Below are positions 13,084 to 26,909 of a DNA stretch of 64,000 bases, piece after piece. The notes beneath the pieces were generated by a model, which was given only the letters and a program-made list of their open reading frames with translations, did not search any database and was not told where the DNA came from. Origin of the DNA: Liolophura sinensis (taxonomy: Eukaryota > Mollusca > Polyplacophora > Chitonida > Chitonidae); contig NW_027018050.1 in NCBI RefSeq assembly GCF_032854445.1, forward strand, positions 37,615 to 101,614, written 5' to 3'. The translations under genes and the position numbers were made by a program. Every line of letters begins with the position of its first letter. The first letter of the stretch is position 1.

Positions 13084-13734
13084 TTTAACTCACCCAGCAA
13101 TTGTCTTACTTCTAAGTGCTAGACAATCTCAATGTCTTTATCTACGTGTAGAAAAACCACACCATTTGTACGTGAGAAACACAAGGTACTTGATACAGTC
13201 TGCTGTAAAAAGTACAACTGACCACAGACCCACATGAATAAGGTGCCAAAAGATGCGGAATTGAGCCAGGCATCGGCAGCTGTTTAAAAATTGCAAATTT
13301 CCCTGGTTTCCATGGAGTAAGAGCCGTTGCCGGGCACGTGATTATGACATAAATGATCATTCAATTGTCGCTACAGCCAAACGTATTGGTCGGAGAGCAA
13401 CGCGGATTGCACCATTCGATTTCTCGTGACAAAATACGTCGGATTAGCCTCTTACCAGCAGCACTGGAACAGTTTTTCCACTTTTGCATTTTTGCCTGGT
13501 CTTTTTGTTAATTGAAATCGGCTACACTGTACTCTGTACAATCGCGACTGGTCATTACTATATTCAACTTTTGACTATAAGTTATGTGCCCTTCGGTAGC
13601 CCAGAAGACCTGAAATCTTTGGGCTAAGCCCATTTAACTCACCCAGCAATTGTCTTACTTCTAAGTGCAAGACAATCTCAATGTCTTTATCTACGTGTAG
13701 AAAAACCACACCATTTGTACGTGAGAAACACAAG

Positions 13735-15380
13735 GTACTTGATACAGTCTGCTGTAAAAAGTACAACTGAACACTGACCCACTTCAGTAAGGTGCCAAAA
13801 GATGCGGAATTGAGCCAGGCATCGGCAGCTGTTGAAAAATTGCAAATTTCCCTGGTTTCCATGGAGTAAGAGCCGTTGCTGGGCACGTGATTATGACATA
13901 AATGATCATTCAATTGTCACTACAGCCAAAAGTATTGGTCGGAGAGCAACGCGGTTTGCACCATTCGATTTCTCGTCACAAAATACGTCGGATTAGCCTC
14001 TTACCAGCAGCACTGGAACAGTTTTTCCACTTTTGCATTTTTGCCTGGTCTTTTTGTTAATTGAAATCGGCTACACTGTACTCTGTACAATCGCGACTGG
14101 TCATTACTATATTCAACTTTTGACTATAAGTTATGTGCCCTTCGGTAGCCCAGAAGACCTGAAATCTTTGGGCCAAACCCATTTAACTCACCCAGCAATT
14201 GTCTTACTTCTCAGTCCAAGACAATCTCAATGTCTTATCTACGTGTAGAAAAACCACACCATTTGTACATAAAAAACACAAGGTACTTGATACAGTCTGC
14301 TGTAAAAAGTACAACTGACCACAGACCCACATGAATAAGGTGCCAAAAGATGCGGAATTGAGACAGGCATCGGCAGCTGTTGAAAAATTGCAAATTTCCC
14401 TGGTTTCCATGGAGTAAGAGCCGTTGCCGGGCACGTGATTATGACATAAATGATCATTCAATTGTCGCTACAGCCAAACGTATTGGTCGGAGAGCAACGC
14501 GGATTGCACCATTCGATTTCTCGTCACAAAATACGTCGGATTAGCCTCTTACCAGCAGCACTGGAACAGTTTTTCCACTTTTGCATTTTTGCCTGGTCTT
14601 TTTGTTAATTGAAATCGGCTACACTGTACTCTGTACAATCGCGACTGGTCATTACTATATTCAACTTTTGACTATAAGTTATGTGCCCTTCGGTAGCCCA
14701 GAAGACCTGAAATCTTTGGGCTAAGCCCATTTAACTCACCCAGCAATTGTCTTACTTCTAAGTGCAAGACAATCTCAATGTCTTTATCTACGTGTAGAAA
14801 AACCACACCATTTGTACATAAAAAACACAAGGTACTTGATACAGTCTGCTGTAAAAAGTACAACTAAACACAGACCCACATTTATAAGGTGCCAAAAGAT
14901 GCGGAATTGGGCCAGGTATCGGCAGCTGTTGAAAAATTGCAAATTTCCCTGGTTTCCATGGAGTAAGAGCCGTTGCTGTGCACGTGATTATGACATAAAT
15001 GATCATTCAATTGTCGCTACAGGCAAAAGTATTGGTCGGAGAGCAACGCGGTTTGCACCATTCGATTTGTAGTCACAAAATACGTCGGATTAGCCTCTTA
15101 CCAGCAGCACTGGAACAGTTTTTCCACTTTTGCATTTTTGCCTGGTCTTTTTGTTAATTGAAATCGGCTACACTGTACTCTGTACAATCGCGACTGGTCA
15201 TTACTATATTCAACTTTTGACTATAAGTTATGTGCCCTTCGGTAGCCCAGAAGACGTCAAATCTTTGGGCTAAGCCCATTTAACTCACCCAGCAATTGTC
15301 TTAATTCTAAGTCCAAGACAATCTCAATGTCTTTATCTACGTGTAGAAAAACCACACCATTTGTACATAAAAAACACAAG
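13735..15380 (+). repeat. A-B-C trimer block, copy 1 (partner at 17028-18673)
   Basis: Three successive units carry A, B and C boxes. They share rare markers with the trimer starting at 17028: gggccaaaccc near 14171, cttctcagtcc near 14209, a missing base in atgtcttatct near 14236, and gagacaggc near 14361. The matching markers lie 3,293 bp downstream, which is six units less one base. Units between the two copies do not carry them. This indicates one duplication or conversion event that kept the register. Confidence 0.75.
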
Positions 15381-16478
15381 GTACTTGATACAGTCTGCTG
15401 TAAAAAGTACAACTGACCACAGACCCAAATGAATAAGGTGCCAAAAGATGCGGAATTGGGCCAGGCATCGGCAGCTGTTGAAAAATTGCAAATTTCCCTG
15501 GTTTCCATGGAGTAAGAGCCGTTGCCGGGCACGTGATTATGACATAAATGATCATTCAATTGTCGCTACAGCCAAACGTATTGGTCGGAGAGCAACGCGG
15601 ATTGCACCATTCGATTTCTCGTCACAAAATACGTCGGATTAGCCTCTTACCAGCAGCACTGGAACAGTTTTTCCACTTTTGCATTTTGGCCTGGTCTTTT
15701 TGTTAATTGAAATCGGCTACACTGTACTCTGTACAATCGCGACTGGTCATTACTATATTCAACTTTTGACTATAAGTTATGTGCCCTTCGGTAGCCCAGA
15801 AGACGTCAAATCTTTGGGCTAAGCCCATTTAACTCACCCAGCAATTGTCTTAATTCTAAGTCCAAGACAATCTCAATGTCTTTATCTACGTGTAGAAAAA
15901 CCACACCATTTGTACATAAAAAACACAAGGTACTTGATACAGTCTGCTGTAAAAAGTACAACTGACCACAGACCCACATGAATAAGGTGCCAAAAGATGC
16001 GGAATTGGGCCAGGCATCGGCAGCTGTTGAAAAATTGCAAATTTCCCTGGTTTCCATGGAGTAAGAGCCGTTGCCGGGCACGTGATTATGACATAAATGA
16101 TCATTCAATTGTCGCTACAGCCAAACGTATTGGTCGGAGAGCAACGCGGATTGCACCATTCGATTTCTCGTCACAAAATACGTCGGATTAGCCTCTTACC
16201 AGCAGCACTGGAACAGTTTTTCCACTTTTGCATTTTGGCCTGGTCTTTTTGTTAATTGAAATCGGCTACACTGTACTCTGTACAATCGCGACTGGTCATT
16301 ACTATATTCAACTTTTGACTATAAGTTATGTGCCCTTCGGTAGCCCAGAAGACCTGAAATCTTTGGGCTAAGCCCATTTAACTCACCCAGCAATTGTCTT
16401 ACTTCTAAGTGCAAGACAATCTCAATGTCTCTATGTACGTGTAGAAAAACCACACCATTTGTACATAAAAAACACAAG
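15381..16478 (+). repeat. Adjacent near-identical B-B dimer
   Basis: Units 15381 and 15930 both carry the B box, gcggaattgggcc, and cattttggcctgg near 15685 and 16234. The junctions feeding them both have cttaattctaag (near 15300 and 15849). The visible difference in the box is gacccaaatg versus gacccacatg. A recent single-unit tandem duplication explains this best. Confidence 0.7.
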
Positions 16479-17027
16479 GTACTTGATACAGTCTGCTGTA
16501 AAAAGTACAACTAAACACTGACCCACATTTATAAGGTGCCAAAAGATGCGGAATTGGGCCAGGTATCGGCAGCTGTTGAAAAATTGCAAATTTCCCTGGT
16601 TTCCATGGAGTAAGAGCCGTTGCTGTGCACGTGATTATGACATAAATGATCATTCAATTGTCGCTACAGGCAAAAGTATTGGTCGGAGAGCAACGCGGTT
16701 TGCACCATTCGATTTCTCGTCACAAAATACGTCGGATTAGCCTCTTACCAGCAGCACTGGAACAATTTTTCCAATTTTGCGTTTTTGCCTGGTCTTTTTG
16801 TTAATTGAAATCGGCTACACTGTACTCTGTACAATCGCGACTGGTCATTACTATATTCAACTTTTGACTATAAGTTATGTGCCCTTCGGTAGCCCAGAAG
16901 ACCTGAAATCTTTGGGCTAAGCCCATTTAACTCACCCAGCAATTGCCTTACTTCTAAGTGCAAGAGAATCTCAATGTCTCTATCTACGTGTAGAAAAACC
17001 ACACCATTTGTACGTGAGAAACACAAG

Positions 17028-18673
17028 GTACTTGATACAGTCTGCTGTAAAAAGTACAACTGAACACTGACCCACTTCAGTAAGGTGCCAAAAGATGCGG
17101 AATTGAGCCAGGCATCGGCAGCTGTTAAAAAATTGCAAATTTCCCTGGTTTCCATGGAGTAAGAGCCGTTGCTGGGCACGTGATTATGACATAAATGATC
17201 ATTCAATTGTCACTACAGCCAAAAGTATTGGTCGGAGAGCAACGCGGACTGCACCATTCGATTTCTCGTCACAAAATACGTCGGATTAGCCTCTTACCAG
17301 CAGCACTGGAACAGTTTTCGCACTTTTGCATTTTTGCCTGGTCTTTTTGTTAATTGAAATCGGCTACACTGTACTCTGTACAATCGCGACTGGTCATTAC
17401 TATATTCAACTTTTGACTATAAGTTATGTGCCCTTCGGTAGCCCAGAAGACCTGAAATCTTTGGGCCAAACCCATTTAACTCACCCAGCAATTGTCTTAC
17501 TTCTCAGTCCAAGACAATCTCAATGTCTTATCTACGTGTAGAAAAACCACACCATTTGTACATAAAAAACACAAGGTACTTGATACAGTCTGCTGTAAAA
17601 AGTACAACTGACCACAGACCCACATGAATAAGGTGCCAAAAGATGCGGAATTGAGACAGGCATCGTCAGCTGTTGAAAAATTGCAAATTTCCCTGGTTTC
17701 CATGGAGTAAGAGCCGTTGCCGGGCACGTGATTATGACATAAATGATCATTCAATTGTCGCTACAGCCAAACGTATTGGTCGGAGAGCAACGCGGATTGC
17801 ACCATTCGATTTCTCGTCACAAAATACGTCGGATTAGCCTCTTACCAGCAGCACTGGAACAGTTTTTCCACTTTTGCATTTTTGCCTGGTCTTTTTGTTA
17901 ATTGAAATCGGCTACACTGTACTCTGTACAATCGCGACTGGTCATTACTATATTCAACTTTTGACTATAAGTTATGTGCCCTTCGGTAGCCCAGAAGACC
18001 TGAAATCTTTGGGCTAAGCCCATTTAACTCACCCAGCAATTGTCTTACTTCTAAGTGCAAGACAATCTCAATGTCTTTATCTACGTGTAGAAAAACCACA
18101 CCATTTGTACATAAAAAACACAAGGTACTTGATACAGTCTGCTGTAAAAAGTACAACTAAACACAGACCCACATTTATAAGGTGCCAAAAGATGCGGAAT
18201 TGGGCCAGGTATCGGCAGCTGTTGAAAAATTGCAAATTTCCCTGGTTTCCATGGAGTAAGAGCCGTTGCTGTGCACGTGATTATGACATAAATGATCATT
18301 CAATTGTCGCTACAGGCAAAAGTATTGGTCGGAGAGCAACGCGGTTTGCACCATTCGATTTCTCGTCACAAAATACGTCAGATTAGCCTCTTACCAGCAG
18401 CACTGGAACAATTTTTCCACTTTTGCATTTTTGCCTGGTCTTTTTGTTAATTGAAATCGGCTACACTGTACTCTGTACAATCGCGACTGGTCATTACTAT
18501 ATTCAACTTTTGACTATAAGTTATGTGCCCTTCGGTAGCCCAGAAGACCTGAAATCTTTGGGCTAAGCCCATTTAACTCACCCAGCAATTGCCTTACTTC
18601 TAAGTGCAAGACAATCTCAATGTCTTTATCTACGTGTAGAAAAACCACACCATTTGTACGTGAGAAACACAAG
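17028..18673 (+). repeat. A-B-C trimer block, copy 2 (partner at 13735-15380)
   Basis: This block carries the same rare marker set as the trimer at 13735, including the one-base loss in atgtcttatct (near 17529) and the gagacaggc variant (near 17654). It has private changes such as catcgtcagc near 17664, so the two copies have diverged slightly since duplication. Confidence 0.75.
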
Positions 18674-19771
18674 GTACTTAATAGAGTCTGCTGTAAAAAG
18701 TAAAACTGAACACTGACCCACTTCAGTAAGGTGCCAAAAGATGCGGAATTGAGCCAGGCATCGGCAGCTGTTGAAAAATTGCAAATTTCCCTGGTTTCCA
18801 TGGAGTAAGAGCCGTTGCCGGGCACGTGATTATGACATAAATGATCATTCAATTGTCGCTACAGCCAAACGTATTGGTCGGAGAGCAACGCGGATTGCAC
18901 CATTCGATTTCTCGTCACAAAATACGTCGGATTAGCCTCTTACCAGCAGCACTGGAACAGTTTTTCCACTTTTGCATTTTTGCCTGGTCTTTTTGTTAAT
19001 TGAAATCGGCTACACTGTACTCTGTACAATCGCGACTGGTCATTACTATATTCAACTTTTGACTATAAGTTATGTGCCCTTCGGTAGCCCAGAAGACCTG
19101 AAATCTTTGGGCTAAGCCCATTTAACTCACCCAGCAATTGTCTTACTTCTAAGTGCAAGACAATCTCAATGTCTTTATCTACGTGTAGAAAAACCACACC
19201 ATTTGTACATAAAAAACACAAGGTACTTGATACAGTCTGCTGTAAAAAGTACAACTAAACACAGACCCACATTTATAAGGTGCCAAAAGATGCGGAATTG
19301 GGCTAGGTATCGGCAGCTGTTGAAAAATTGCAAATTTCCCTGGTTTCCATGGAGTAAGAGCCGTTGCTGTGCACGTGATTATGACATAAATGATCATTCA
19401 ATTGTCGCTACAGGCAAAAGTATTGGTCGGAGAGCAACGCGGTTTGCACCATTCGATTTGTCGTCACAAAATACGTCGGATTAGCCTCTTACCAGCAGCA
19501 CTGGAACAGTTTTTCCACTTTTGCATTTTTGCCTGGTCTTTTTGTTAATTGAAATCGGCTACACTGTACTCTGTACAATCGCGACTGGTCATTACTATAT
19601 TAAACTTTTGACTATAAGTTATGTGCCCTTCGGTAGCCCAGAAGACCTGAAATCTTTGGGCTAAGCCCATTTAACTCACCCAGCAATTGTCTTACTTCTA
19701 AGTCCAAGACAATCTCAATGTCTTTATCTACGTGTAGAAAAACCACACCATTTGTACATAAAAAACACAAG

Positions 19772-20320
19772 GTACTTGATACAGTCTGCTGTAAAAAGTA
19801 CAACTAAACAGTGACCCACATTTATAAGGTGCCAAAAGATGTGGAATTGGGCCAGGCATCGGCGGCTGTTAAAAAATTGCAAATATCCCTGGTTTCCATG
19901 GAGTAAGAGCCGTTGCTGGGCACGTGATTATGACATCAATATTCATTGATTTGTCGCTACAGCCAAAAGTATTGGTCGGAGAGCAAGGCGGTTTGCACCA
20001 TTCGATTTCTCGTCACAAAATACGTCGGATTAGTCTCTTACTAGCAGCACTGGAACAGTTTTTCCACTTTTGCATTTTTGCCTGGTCTTTTTGTTAATTG
20101 AAATCGGCTACACTGTACTCTGTACAATCGCGACTGGTCATTACTATATTCAACTTTTGACTATAAGTTATGTGCCCTTCGGTAGCCCAGAAGACCTGAA
20201 ATCTTTGGGCTAAGCCCATTTAACTCACCCAGCAATTGCCTTACTTCTAAGTGCAAGACAATCTCAATGTCTTTATCTACGTGTAGAAAAACCACACCAT
20301 TTGTACATGAAAAACACAAG
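19772..20320 (+). repeat. Class-D satellite unit (C-derived), single copy
   Basis: The C-like box reads aaacagtgaccc. The unit then has gttaaaaaattgcaaatatcc and, at 19935-19952, five clustered substitutions relative to the usual segment. These replace the AATGATCATT palindrome with ATCAAT-attc-ATTGAT. It ends with attagtctcttactagcagc near 20031. The next unit (20321) carries tacatgaaaaac upstream and a further distinctive marker, ttttacctgg near 20627. The same D-then-A pairing recurs at 33498 and 53263. Confidence 0.8.
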
Positions 20321-23300
20321 GTACTTGATACAGTCTGCTGTAAAAAGTACAACTGAACACTGACTCACTTCAGTAAGGTGCCAAAAGATGCGGAATTGAG
20401 CCAGGCATCGGCAGCTGTTGAAAAATTGCCAATTTCCCTGGTTTCCATGGAGTAAGAGCCGTTGCTGGGCACGTGATTATGACATAAATGATCATTCAAT
20501 TGTCACTACAGCCAAAAGTATTGGTCGGAGAGCAACGCGGTTTGCACCATTCGATTTCTCGTCACAAAATACGTCGGATTAGCCTCTTACCAGCAGCACT
20601 GGAACAGTTTTTCCACTTTTGCATTTTTACCTGGTCTTTTTGTTAATTGAAATCGGCTACACTGTACTCTGTACAATCGCGACTGGTCATTACTATATTC
20701 AACTTTTGACTATAAGTTATGTGCCCTTCGGTAGCCCAGAAGACGTCAAATCTTTGGGCTAAGCCCATTTAACTCACCCAGCAATTGTCTTAATTCTAAG
20801 TCCAAGACAATCTCAATGTCTTTATCTACGTGTAGAAAAACCACACCATTTGTACATAAAAAACACAAGGTACTTGATACAGTCTGCTGTAAAAAGTACA
20901 ACTGACCACAGACCCACATGAATAAGGTGCCAAAAGATGCGGAATTGAGCCAGGCATCGGCAGCTGTTGAAAAATTGCAAATTTCCCTGGTTTCCATGGA
21001 GTAAGAGCCGTTGCCGGGCACGTGATTATGACATAAATGATCATTCAATTGTCGCTACAGCCAAACGTATTGGTCGGAGAGCAACGCGGATTGCACCATT
21101 CGATTTCTCGTCACAAAATACGTCGGATTAGCCTCTTACCAGCAGCACTGGAACAGTTTTTCCACTTTTGCATTTTTGCCTGGTCTTTTTGTTAATTGAA
21201 ATCGGCTACACTGTACTCTGTACAATCGCGACTGGTCATTACTATATTCAACTTTTGACTATAAGTTATGTGCCCTTCGGTAGCCCAGAAGACCTGAAAT
21301 CTTTGGGCTAAGCCCATTTAACTCACCCAGCAATTGCCTTACTTCTAAGTGCAAGACAATCTCAATGTCTCTATCTACGTGTAGAAAAACCACACCATTT
21401 GTACGTGAGAAACACAAGGTACTTGATACAGTCTGCTGTAAAAAGTACAACTGAACACTGACCCACTTCAGTAAGGTGCCAAAAGATGCGGAATTGAGCC
21501 AGGCATCGGCAGCTGTTAAAAAATTGCAAATTTCCCTGGTTTCCATGGAGTAAGAGCCGTTGCTGGGCACGTGATTATGACATAAATGATCATTCAATTG
21601 TCACTACAGCCAAAAGTATTGGTCGGAGAGCAACGCGGATTGCACCATTCGATTTCTCGTCACAAAATACGTCGGATTAGCCTCTTACCAGCAGCACTGG
21701 AACAGTTTTTCCACTTTTGCATTTTTGCCTGGTCTTTTTGTTAATTGAAATCGGCTACACTGTACTCTGTACAATCGCGACTGGTCATTACTATATTCAA
21801 CTTTTGACTATAAGTTATGTGCCCTTCGGTAGCCCAGAAGACCTGAAATCTTTGGGCTAAGCCCATTTAACTCACCCAGCAATTGTCTTACTTCTAAGTG
21901 CAAGACAATCTCAATGTCTTTATCTACGTGTAGAAAAACCACACCATTTGTACATAAAAAACACAAGGTACTTGATACAGTCTGCTGTAAAAAGTACAAC
22001 TAAACACAGACCCACATTTATAAGGTGCCAAAAGATGCGGAATTGGGCCAGGTATCGGCAGCTGTTGAAAAATTGCAAATTTCCCTGGTTTCCATGGAGT
22101 AAGAGCCGTTGCTGTGCACGTGATTATGACATAAATGATCATTCAATTGTCGCTACAGGCAAAAGTATTGGTCGGAGAGCAACGCGGTTTGCACCATTTG
22201 ATTTCTCGTCACAAAATACGTCGGATTAGCCTCTTACCAGCAGCACTGGAACAATTTTTCCAATTTTGCGTTTTTGCCTGGTCTTTTTGTTAATTGAAAT
22301 CGGCTACACTGTACTCTGTACAATCGCGACTGGTCATTACTATATTCAACTTTTGACTATAAGTTATGTGCCCTTCGGTAGCCCAGAAGACCTGAAATCT
22401 TTGGGCTAAGCCCATTTAACTCACCCAGCAATTGCCTTACTTCTAAGTGCAAGACAATCTCAATGTCTTTATCTACGTGTAGAAAAACCACACCATTTGT
22501 ACGTGAGAAACACAAGGTACTTGATACAGTCTGCTGTAAAAAGTAAAACTGAACAATGACCTACTTCAGTAAGGTGCCAAAAGATGCGGAATTGAGCCAG
22601 GCATCGGCAGCTGTTGAAAAATTGCAAATTTCCCTGGTTTCCATGGAGTAAGAGCCGTTGCTGGGCACGTGATTATGACATAAATGATCATTCAATTGTC
22701 ACTACAGCCAAAAGTATTGGTCGGAGAGCAACGCGGATTGCACCATTCGATTTCTCGTCACAAAATACGTCGGATTAGCCTCTTACCAGCAGCACTGGAA
22801 CAGTTTTTCCACTTTTGCATTTTTGCCTGGTCTTTTTGTTAATTGAAATCGGCTACACTGTACTCTGTACAATCGCGACTGGTCATTACTATATTCAACT
22901 TTTGACTATAAGTTATGTGCCCTTCGGTAGCCCAGAAGACCTGAAATCTTTGGGCTAAGCCCATTTAACTCACCCAGCAATTGTCTTACTTCTAAGTGCA
23001 AGACAATCTCAATGTCTTTATCTACGTGTAGAAAAACCACACCATTTGTACATAAAAAACACAAGGTACTTGATACAGTCCTGCTGTAAAAAGTACAACT
23101 AAACACAGACCCACATTTATAAGGTGCCAAAAGATGCGGAATTGGGCCAGGTATCGGCAGCTGTTGAAAAATTGCAAATTTCCCTGGTTTCCATGGAGTA
23201 AGAGCCGTTGCTGTGCACGTGATTATGACATAAATGATCATTCAATTGTCGCTACAGGCAAAAGTATTGGTCGGAGAGCAACGCGGTTTGCACCATTCGA

Positions 23301-23913
23301 TTTCTCGTCACAAAATACGTCGGATTAGCCTCTTACCAGCAGCACTGGAACAATCTTTCCAATTTTGCGTTTTTGCCTGGTCTTTTTGTTAATTGAAATC
23401 GGCTACACTGTACTCTGTACAATCGCGACTGGTCATTACTATATTCAACTTTTGACTATAAGTTATGTGCCCTTCGGTAGCCCAGAAGACCTGAAATCTT
23501 TGGGCTAAGCCCATTTAACTCACCCAGCAATTGCCTTACTTCTAAGTGCAAGACAATCTCAATGTCTTTATCTACGTGTAGAAAAACCACACCATTTGTA
23601 CGTGAGAAACACAAGGTACTTGATACAGTCTGCTGTAAAAAGTACAACTGAACACTGACCCACTTCAGTAAGGTGCCAAAAGATGCGGAATTGAGCCAGG
23701 CATCGGCAGCTGTTGAAAAATTGCAAATATCCCTGGTTTCCATGGAGTAAGAGCCGTTGCTGGGCACGTGATTATGACATAAATGATCATTCAATTGTCA
23801 CTACAGCCAAAAGTATTGGTCGGAGAGCAACGCGGATTGCACCATTCGATTTCTCGTCACAAAATACGTCGGATTAGCCTCTTACCAGCAGCACTGGAAC
23901 AGTTTTCGCACTT

Positions 23914-24426
23914 TTGCATTTTTGCCTGGTCTTTTTGTTAATTGAAATCGGCTACACTGTACTCTGTACAATCGCGACTGGTCATTACTATATTCATCTT
24001 TTGACTATAAGTTATGTGCCCTTCGGTAGCCCAGAAGACCTGAAATCTTTGGGCCAAGCCCATTTAACTCACCCAGCAATTGTCTTACTTCTCAGTCCAA
24101 GACAATCTCAATGTCTTTATCTACGTGTAGAAAAACCACACCATTTGTACATAAAAAACACAAGGTACTTGATACAGTCTGCTGTAAAAAGTACAACTAA
24201 ACACAGACCCACATTTATAAGGTGCCAAAAGATGCGGAATTGGGCCAGGTATCGGCAGCTGTTGAAAAATTGCAAATTTCCCTGGTTTCCATGGAGTAAG
24301 AGCCGTTGCTGTGCACGTGATTATGACATAAATGATCATTCAATTGTCGCTACAGGCAAAAGTATTGGTCGGAGAGCAACGCGGTTTGCACCATTCGATT
24401 TCTCGTCACAAAATACGTCGGATTAG
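23914..24426 (+). other. Longest plus-strand open frame (170 codons), judged non-coding
   Basis: This frame is open because one unit pair combines the ggcCaag state (no TAA) with a C box (no TGA). In A units the same frame stops at the TGA of cactga, and in B units at the TGA of acatga. It begins at TTG. The first in-frame ATG comes only about 105 codons in, leaving 64 codons. It ends at the TAG of cggattag, which recurs in every unit. The translation matches no family I recognise and has no recognisable domain. Variants between units are not biased to third codon positions. I read it as chance openness in a satellite. Confidence 0.75.
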
Positions 24427-25262
24427 CCTCTTACCAGCAGCACTGGAACAATCTTTCCAATTTTGCGTTTTTGCCTGGTCTTTTTGTTAATTGAAATCGG
24501 CTACACTGTACTCTGTACAATCGCGACTGGTCATTACTATATTCAACTTTTGACTATAAGTTATGTGCCCTTCGGTAGCCCAGAAGACCTGAAATCTTTG
24601 GGCTAAGCCCATTTAACTCACCCAGCAATTGCCTTACTTCTAAGTGCAAGACAATCTCAATGTCTTTATCTACGTGTAGAAAAACCACACCATTTGTACG
24701 TGAGAAACACAAGGTACTTGATACAGTCTGCTGTAAAAAGTACAACTGAACACTGACCCACTTCAGTAAGGTGCCAAAAGATGCGGAATTGAGCCAGGCA
24801 TCGGCAGCTGTTGAAAAATTGCAAATTTCCCTGGTTTCCATGGAGTAAGAGGCGTTGCTGGGCACGTGATTATGACATAAATGATCATTCAATTGTCACT
24901 ACAGCCAAAAGTATTGGTCGGAGAGCAACGCGGATTGCACCATTCGATTTCTCGTCACAAAATACGTCGGATTAGCCTCTTACCAGCAGCACTGGAACAG
25001 TTTTCGCACTTTTGCATTTTTGCCTGGTCTTTTTGTTAATTGAAATCGGCTACACTGTACTCTGTACAATCGCGACTGGTCATTACTATATTCAACTTTT
25101 GACTATAAGTTATGTGCCCTTCGGTAGCCCAGAAGACCTGAAATCTTTGGGCCAAGCCCATTTAACTCACCCAGCAATTGTCTTACTTCTCAGTCCAAGA
25201 CAATCTCAATGTCTTTATCTACGTGTAGAAAAACCACACCATTTGTACGTGAGAAACACAAG

Positions 25263-26909
25263 GTACTTGATACAGTCTGCTGTAAAAAGTACAACTGAAC
25301 ACTGACCCACTTCAGTAAGGTGCCAAAAGATGCGGAATTGAGCCAGGCATCGGCAGCTGTTGAAAAATTGCCAATTTCCCTGGTTTCCATGGAGTAAGAG
25401 CCGTTGCTGGGCACGTGATTATGACATAAATGATCATTCAATTGTCACTACAACCAAAAGTATTGGTCGGAGAGCAACGCGGATTGCACCATTCGATTTC
25501 TCGTCACAAAATACGTCGGATTAGCCTCTTACCAGCAGCACTGGAACAGTTTTCGCACTTTTGCATTTTTGCCTGGTCTTTTTGTTAATTGAAATCGGCT
25601 ACACTGTACTCTGTACAATCGCGACTGGTCATTACTATATTCATCTTTTGACTATAAGTTATGTGCCCTTCGGTAGCCCAGAAGACCTGAAATCTTTGGG
25701 CCAAGCCCATTTAACTCACCCAGCAATTGTCTTACCTCTCAGTCCAAGACAATCTCAATGTCTTTATCTACGTGTAGAAAAACCACACCATTTATACATA
25801 AAAAACAAAAGGTACTTGATACAGTCTGCTGTAAAAAGTACAACTGACCACAGACCCACATGAATAAGGTGCCAAAAGATGCGGAATTGAGACAGGCATC
25901 GGCAGCTGTTGAAAAATTGCAAATTTCCCTGGTTTCCATGGAGTAAGAGCCGTTGCCGGGCACGTGATTATGACATAAATGATCATTCAATTGTCGCTAC
26001 AGCCAAAAGTATTGGTCGGAGAGCAACGCGGATTGCACCATTCGATTTCTCGTCACAAAATACGTCGGATTAGCCTCTTACCAGCAGCACTGGAACAGTT
26101 TTTCCACTTTTGCATTTTGGCCTGGTCTTTTTGTTAATTGAAATCGGCTACACTGTACTCTGTACAATCGCGACTGGTCATTACTATATTCAACTTTTGA
26201 CTATAAGTTATGTGCCCTTCGGTAGCCCAGAAGACCTGAAATCTTTGGGCTAAGCCCATTTAACTCACCCAGCAATTGTCTTACTTCTAAGTGCAAGACA
26301 ATCTCAATGTCTTTATCTACGTGTAGAAAAACCACACCATTTGTACATAAAAAACACAAGGTACTTGATACAGTCTGCTGTAAAAAGTACAACTAAACAC
26401 AGACCCACATTTATAAGGTGCCAAAAGATGCGGAATTGGGCCAGGTATCGGCAACTGTTGAAAAATTGCAAATTTCCCTGGTTTCCATGGAGTAAGAGCC
26501 GTTGCTGTGCACGTGATTATGACATAAATGATCATTCAATTGTCGCTACAGGCAAAAATATTGGTCGGAGAGCAACGCGGTTTGCACCATTCGATTTCTC
26601 GTCACAAAATACGTCGGATTAGCCTCTTACCAGCAGCACTGGAACAGTTTTTCCACTTTTGCATTTTTGCCTGGTCTTTTTGTTAATTGAAATCGGCTAC
26701 ACTGTACTCTGTACAATCGCGACTGGTCATTACTATATTCAACTTTTGACTATAAGTTATGTGCCCTTCGGTAGCCCAGAAGACCTGAAATCTTTGGGCT
26801 AAGCCCATTTAACTCACCCAGCAATTGCCTTACTTCTAAGTGCAAGACAATCTCAATGTCTTTATCTACGTGTAGAAAAACCACACCATTTGTACGTGAG
26901 AAACACAAG
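25263..26909 (+). repeat. A-B-C higher-order trimer with acaaaagg marker, first occurrence
   Basis: Units A (25263), B (25812) and C (26361) are in order. The A-to-B junction carries cctctcagtcc and aaaaaacaaaagg instead of aaaaacacaagg. The linked set of a ctcagtcc junction, acaaaagg and a B box with gagacaggc recurs with B units starting at 28557, 37340, 41733, 43379 and 47773. In four of these six cases (25812, 28557, 41733, 43379) and again at 47773 a C unit follows, so A-B-C is the commonest local higher-order unit. At 37340 the next unit is B. Confidence 0.7.

Larger units (their letters stand above)
12637..13185 (+). repeat. Reference satellite unit (subfamily A), 549 bp
   Basis: This is a full-length, indel-free unit used here for offsets. 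In order it holds the diagnostic box (offsets about 30-55), CAGCTG (92-97), CCATGG (125-130), CACGTG (150-155), the palindrome AATGATCATT (167-176), an inverted repeat TGTAC-tct-GTACA (343-355), TCGCGA just after it, and the alternating GGGCTA dyads (412-447). I saw no shorter internal repeat, so the unit does not look like a multimer of a smaller satellite, although a very degenerate one cannot be excluded by eye. G+C, counted on the unit at base 1, is 232 of 549. Confidence 0.93.

Noticed and set aside
13048-13090. Helitron 3' end (hairpin followed by CTRR)
   Set aside because: The CTAA lies inside the stem and not downstream of it. There is no TC 5' end or helicase fragment, and the motif is present in every unit.
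22906-23241. 111-codon minus-strand frame in the core
   Set aside because: It joins two repeated frames through a single inserted base near 23081 (gtcctgctg). No other unit has it.
23914-24426. Possible tandem protein-coding gene family (100-170 codon plus-strand frames; 112-codon and 72-codon minus-strand frames repeated in each unit)
   Set aside because: The frames recur only because the period is divisible by three. Most begin at TTG, stop codons differ by subfamily through ordinary variants, both strands are open over the same bases, variation is not concentrated at third positions, and no domain is recognisable.
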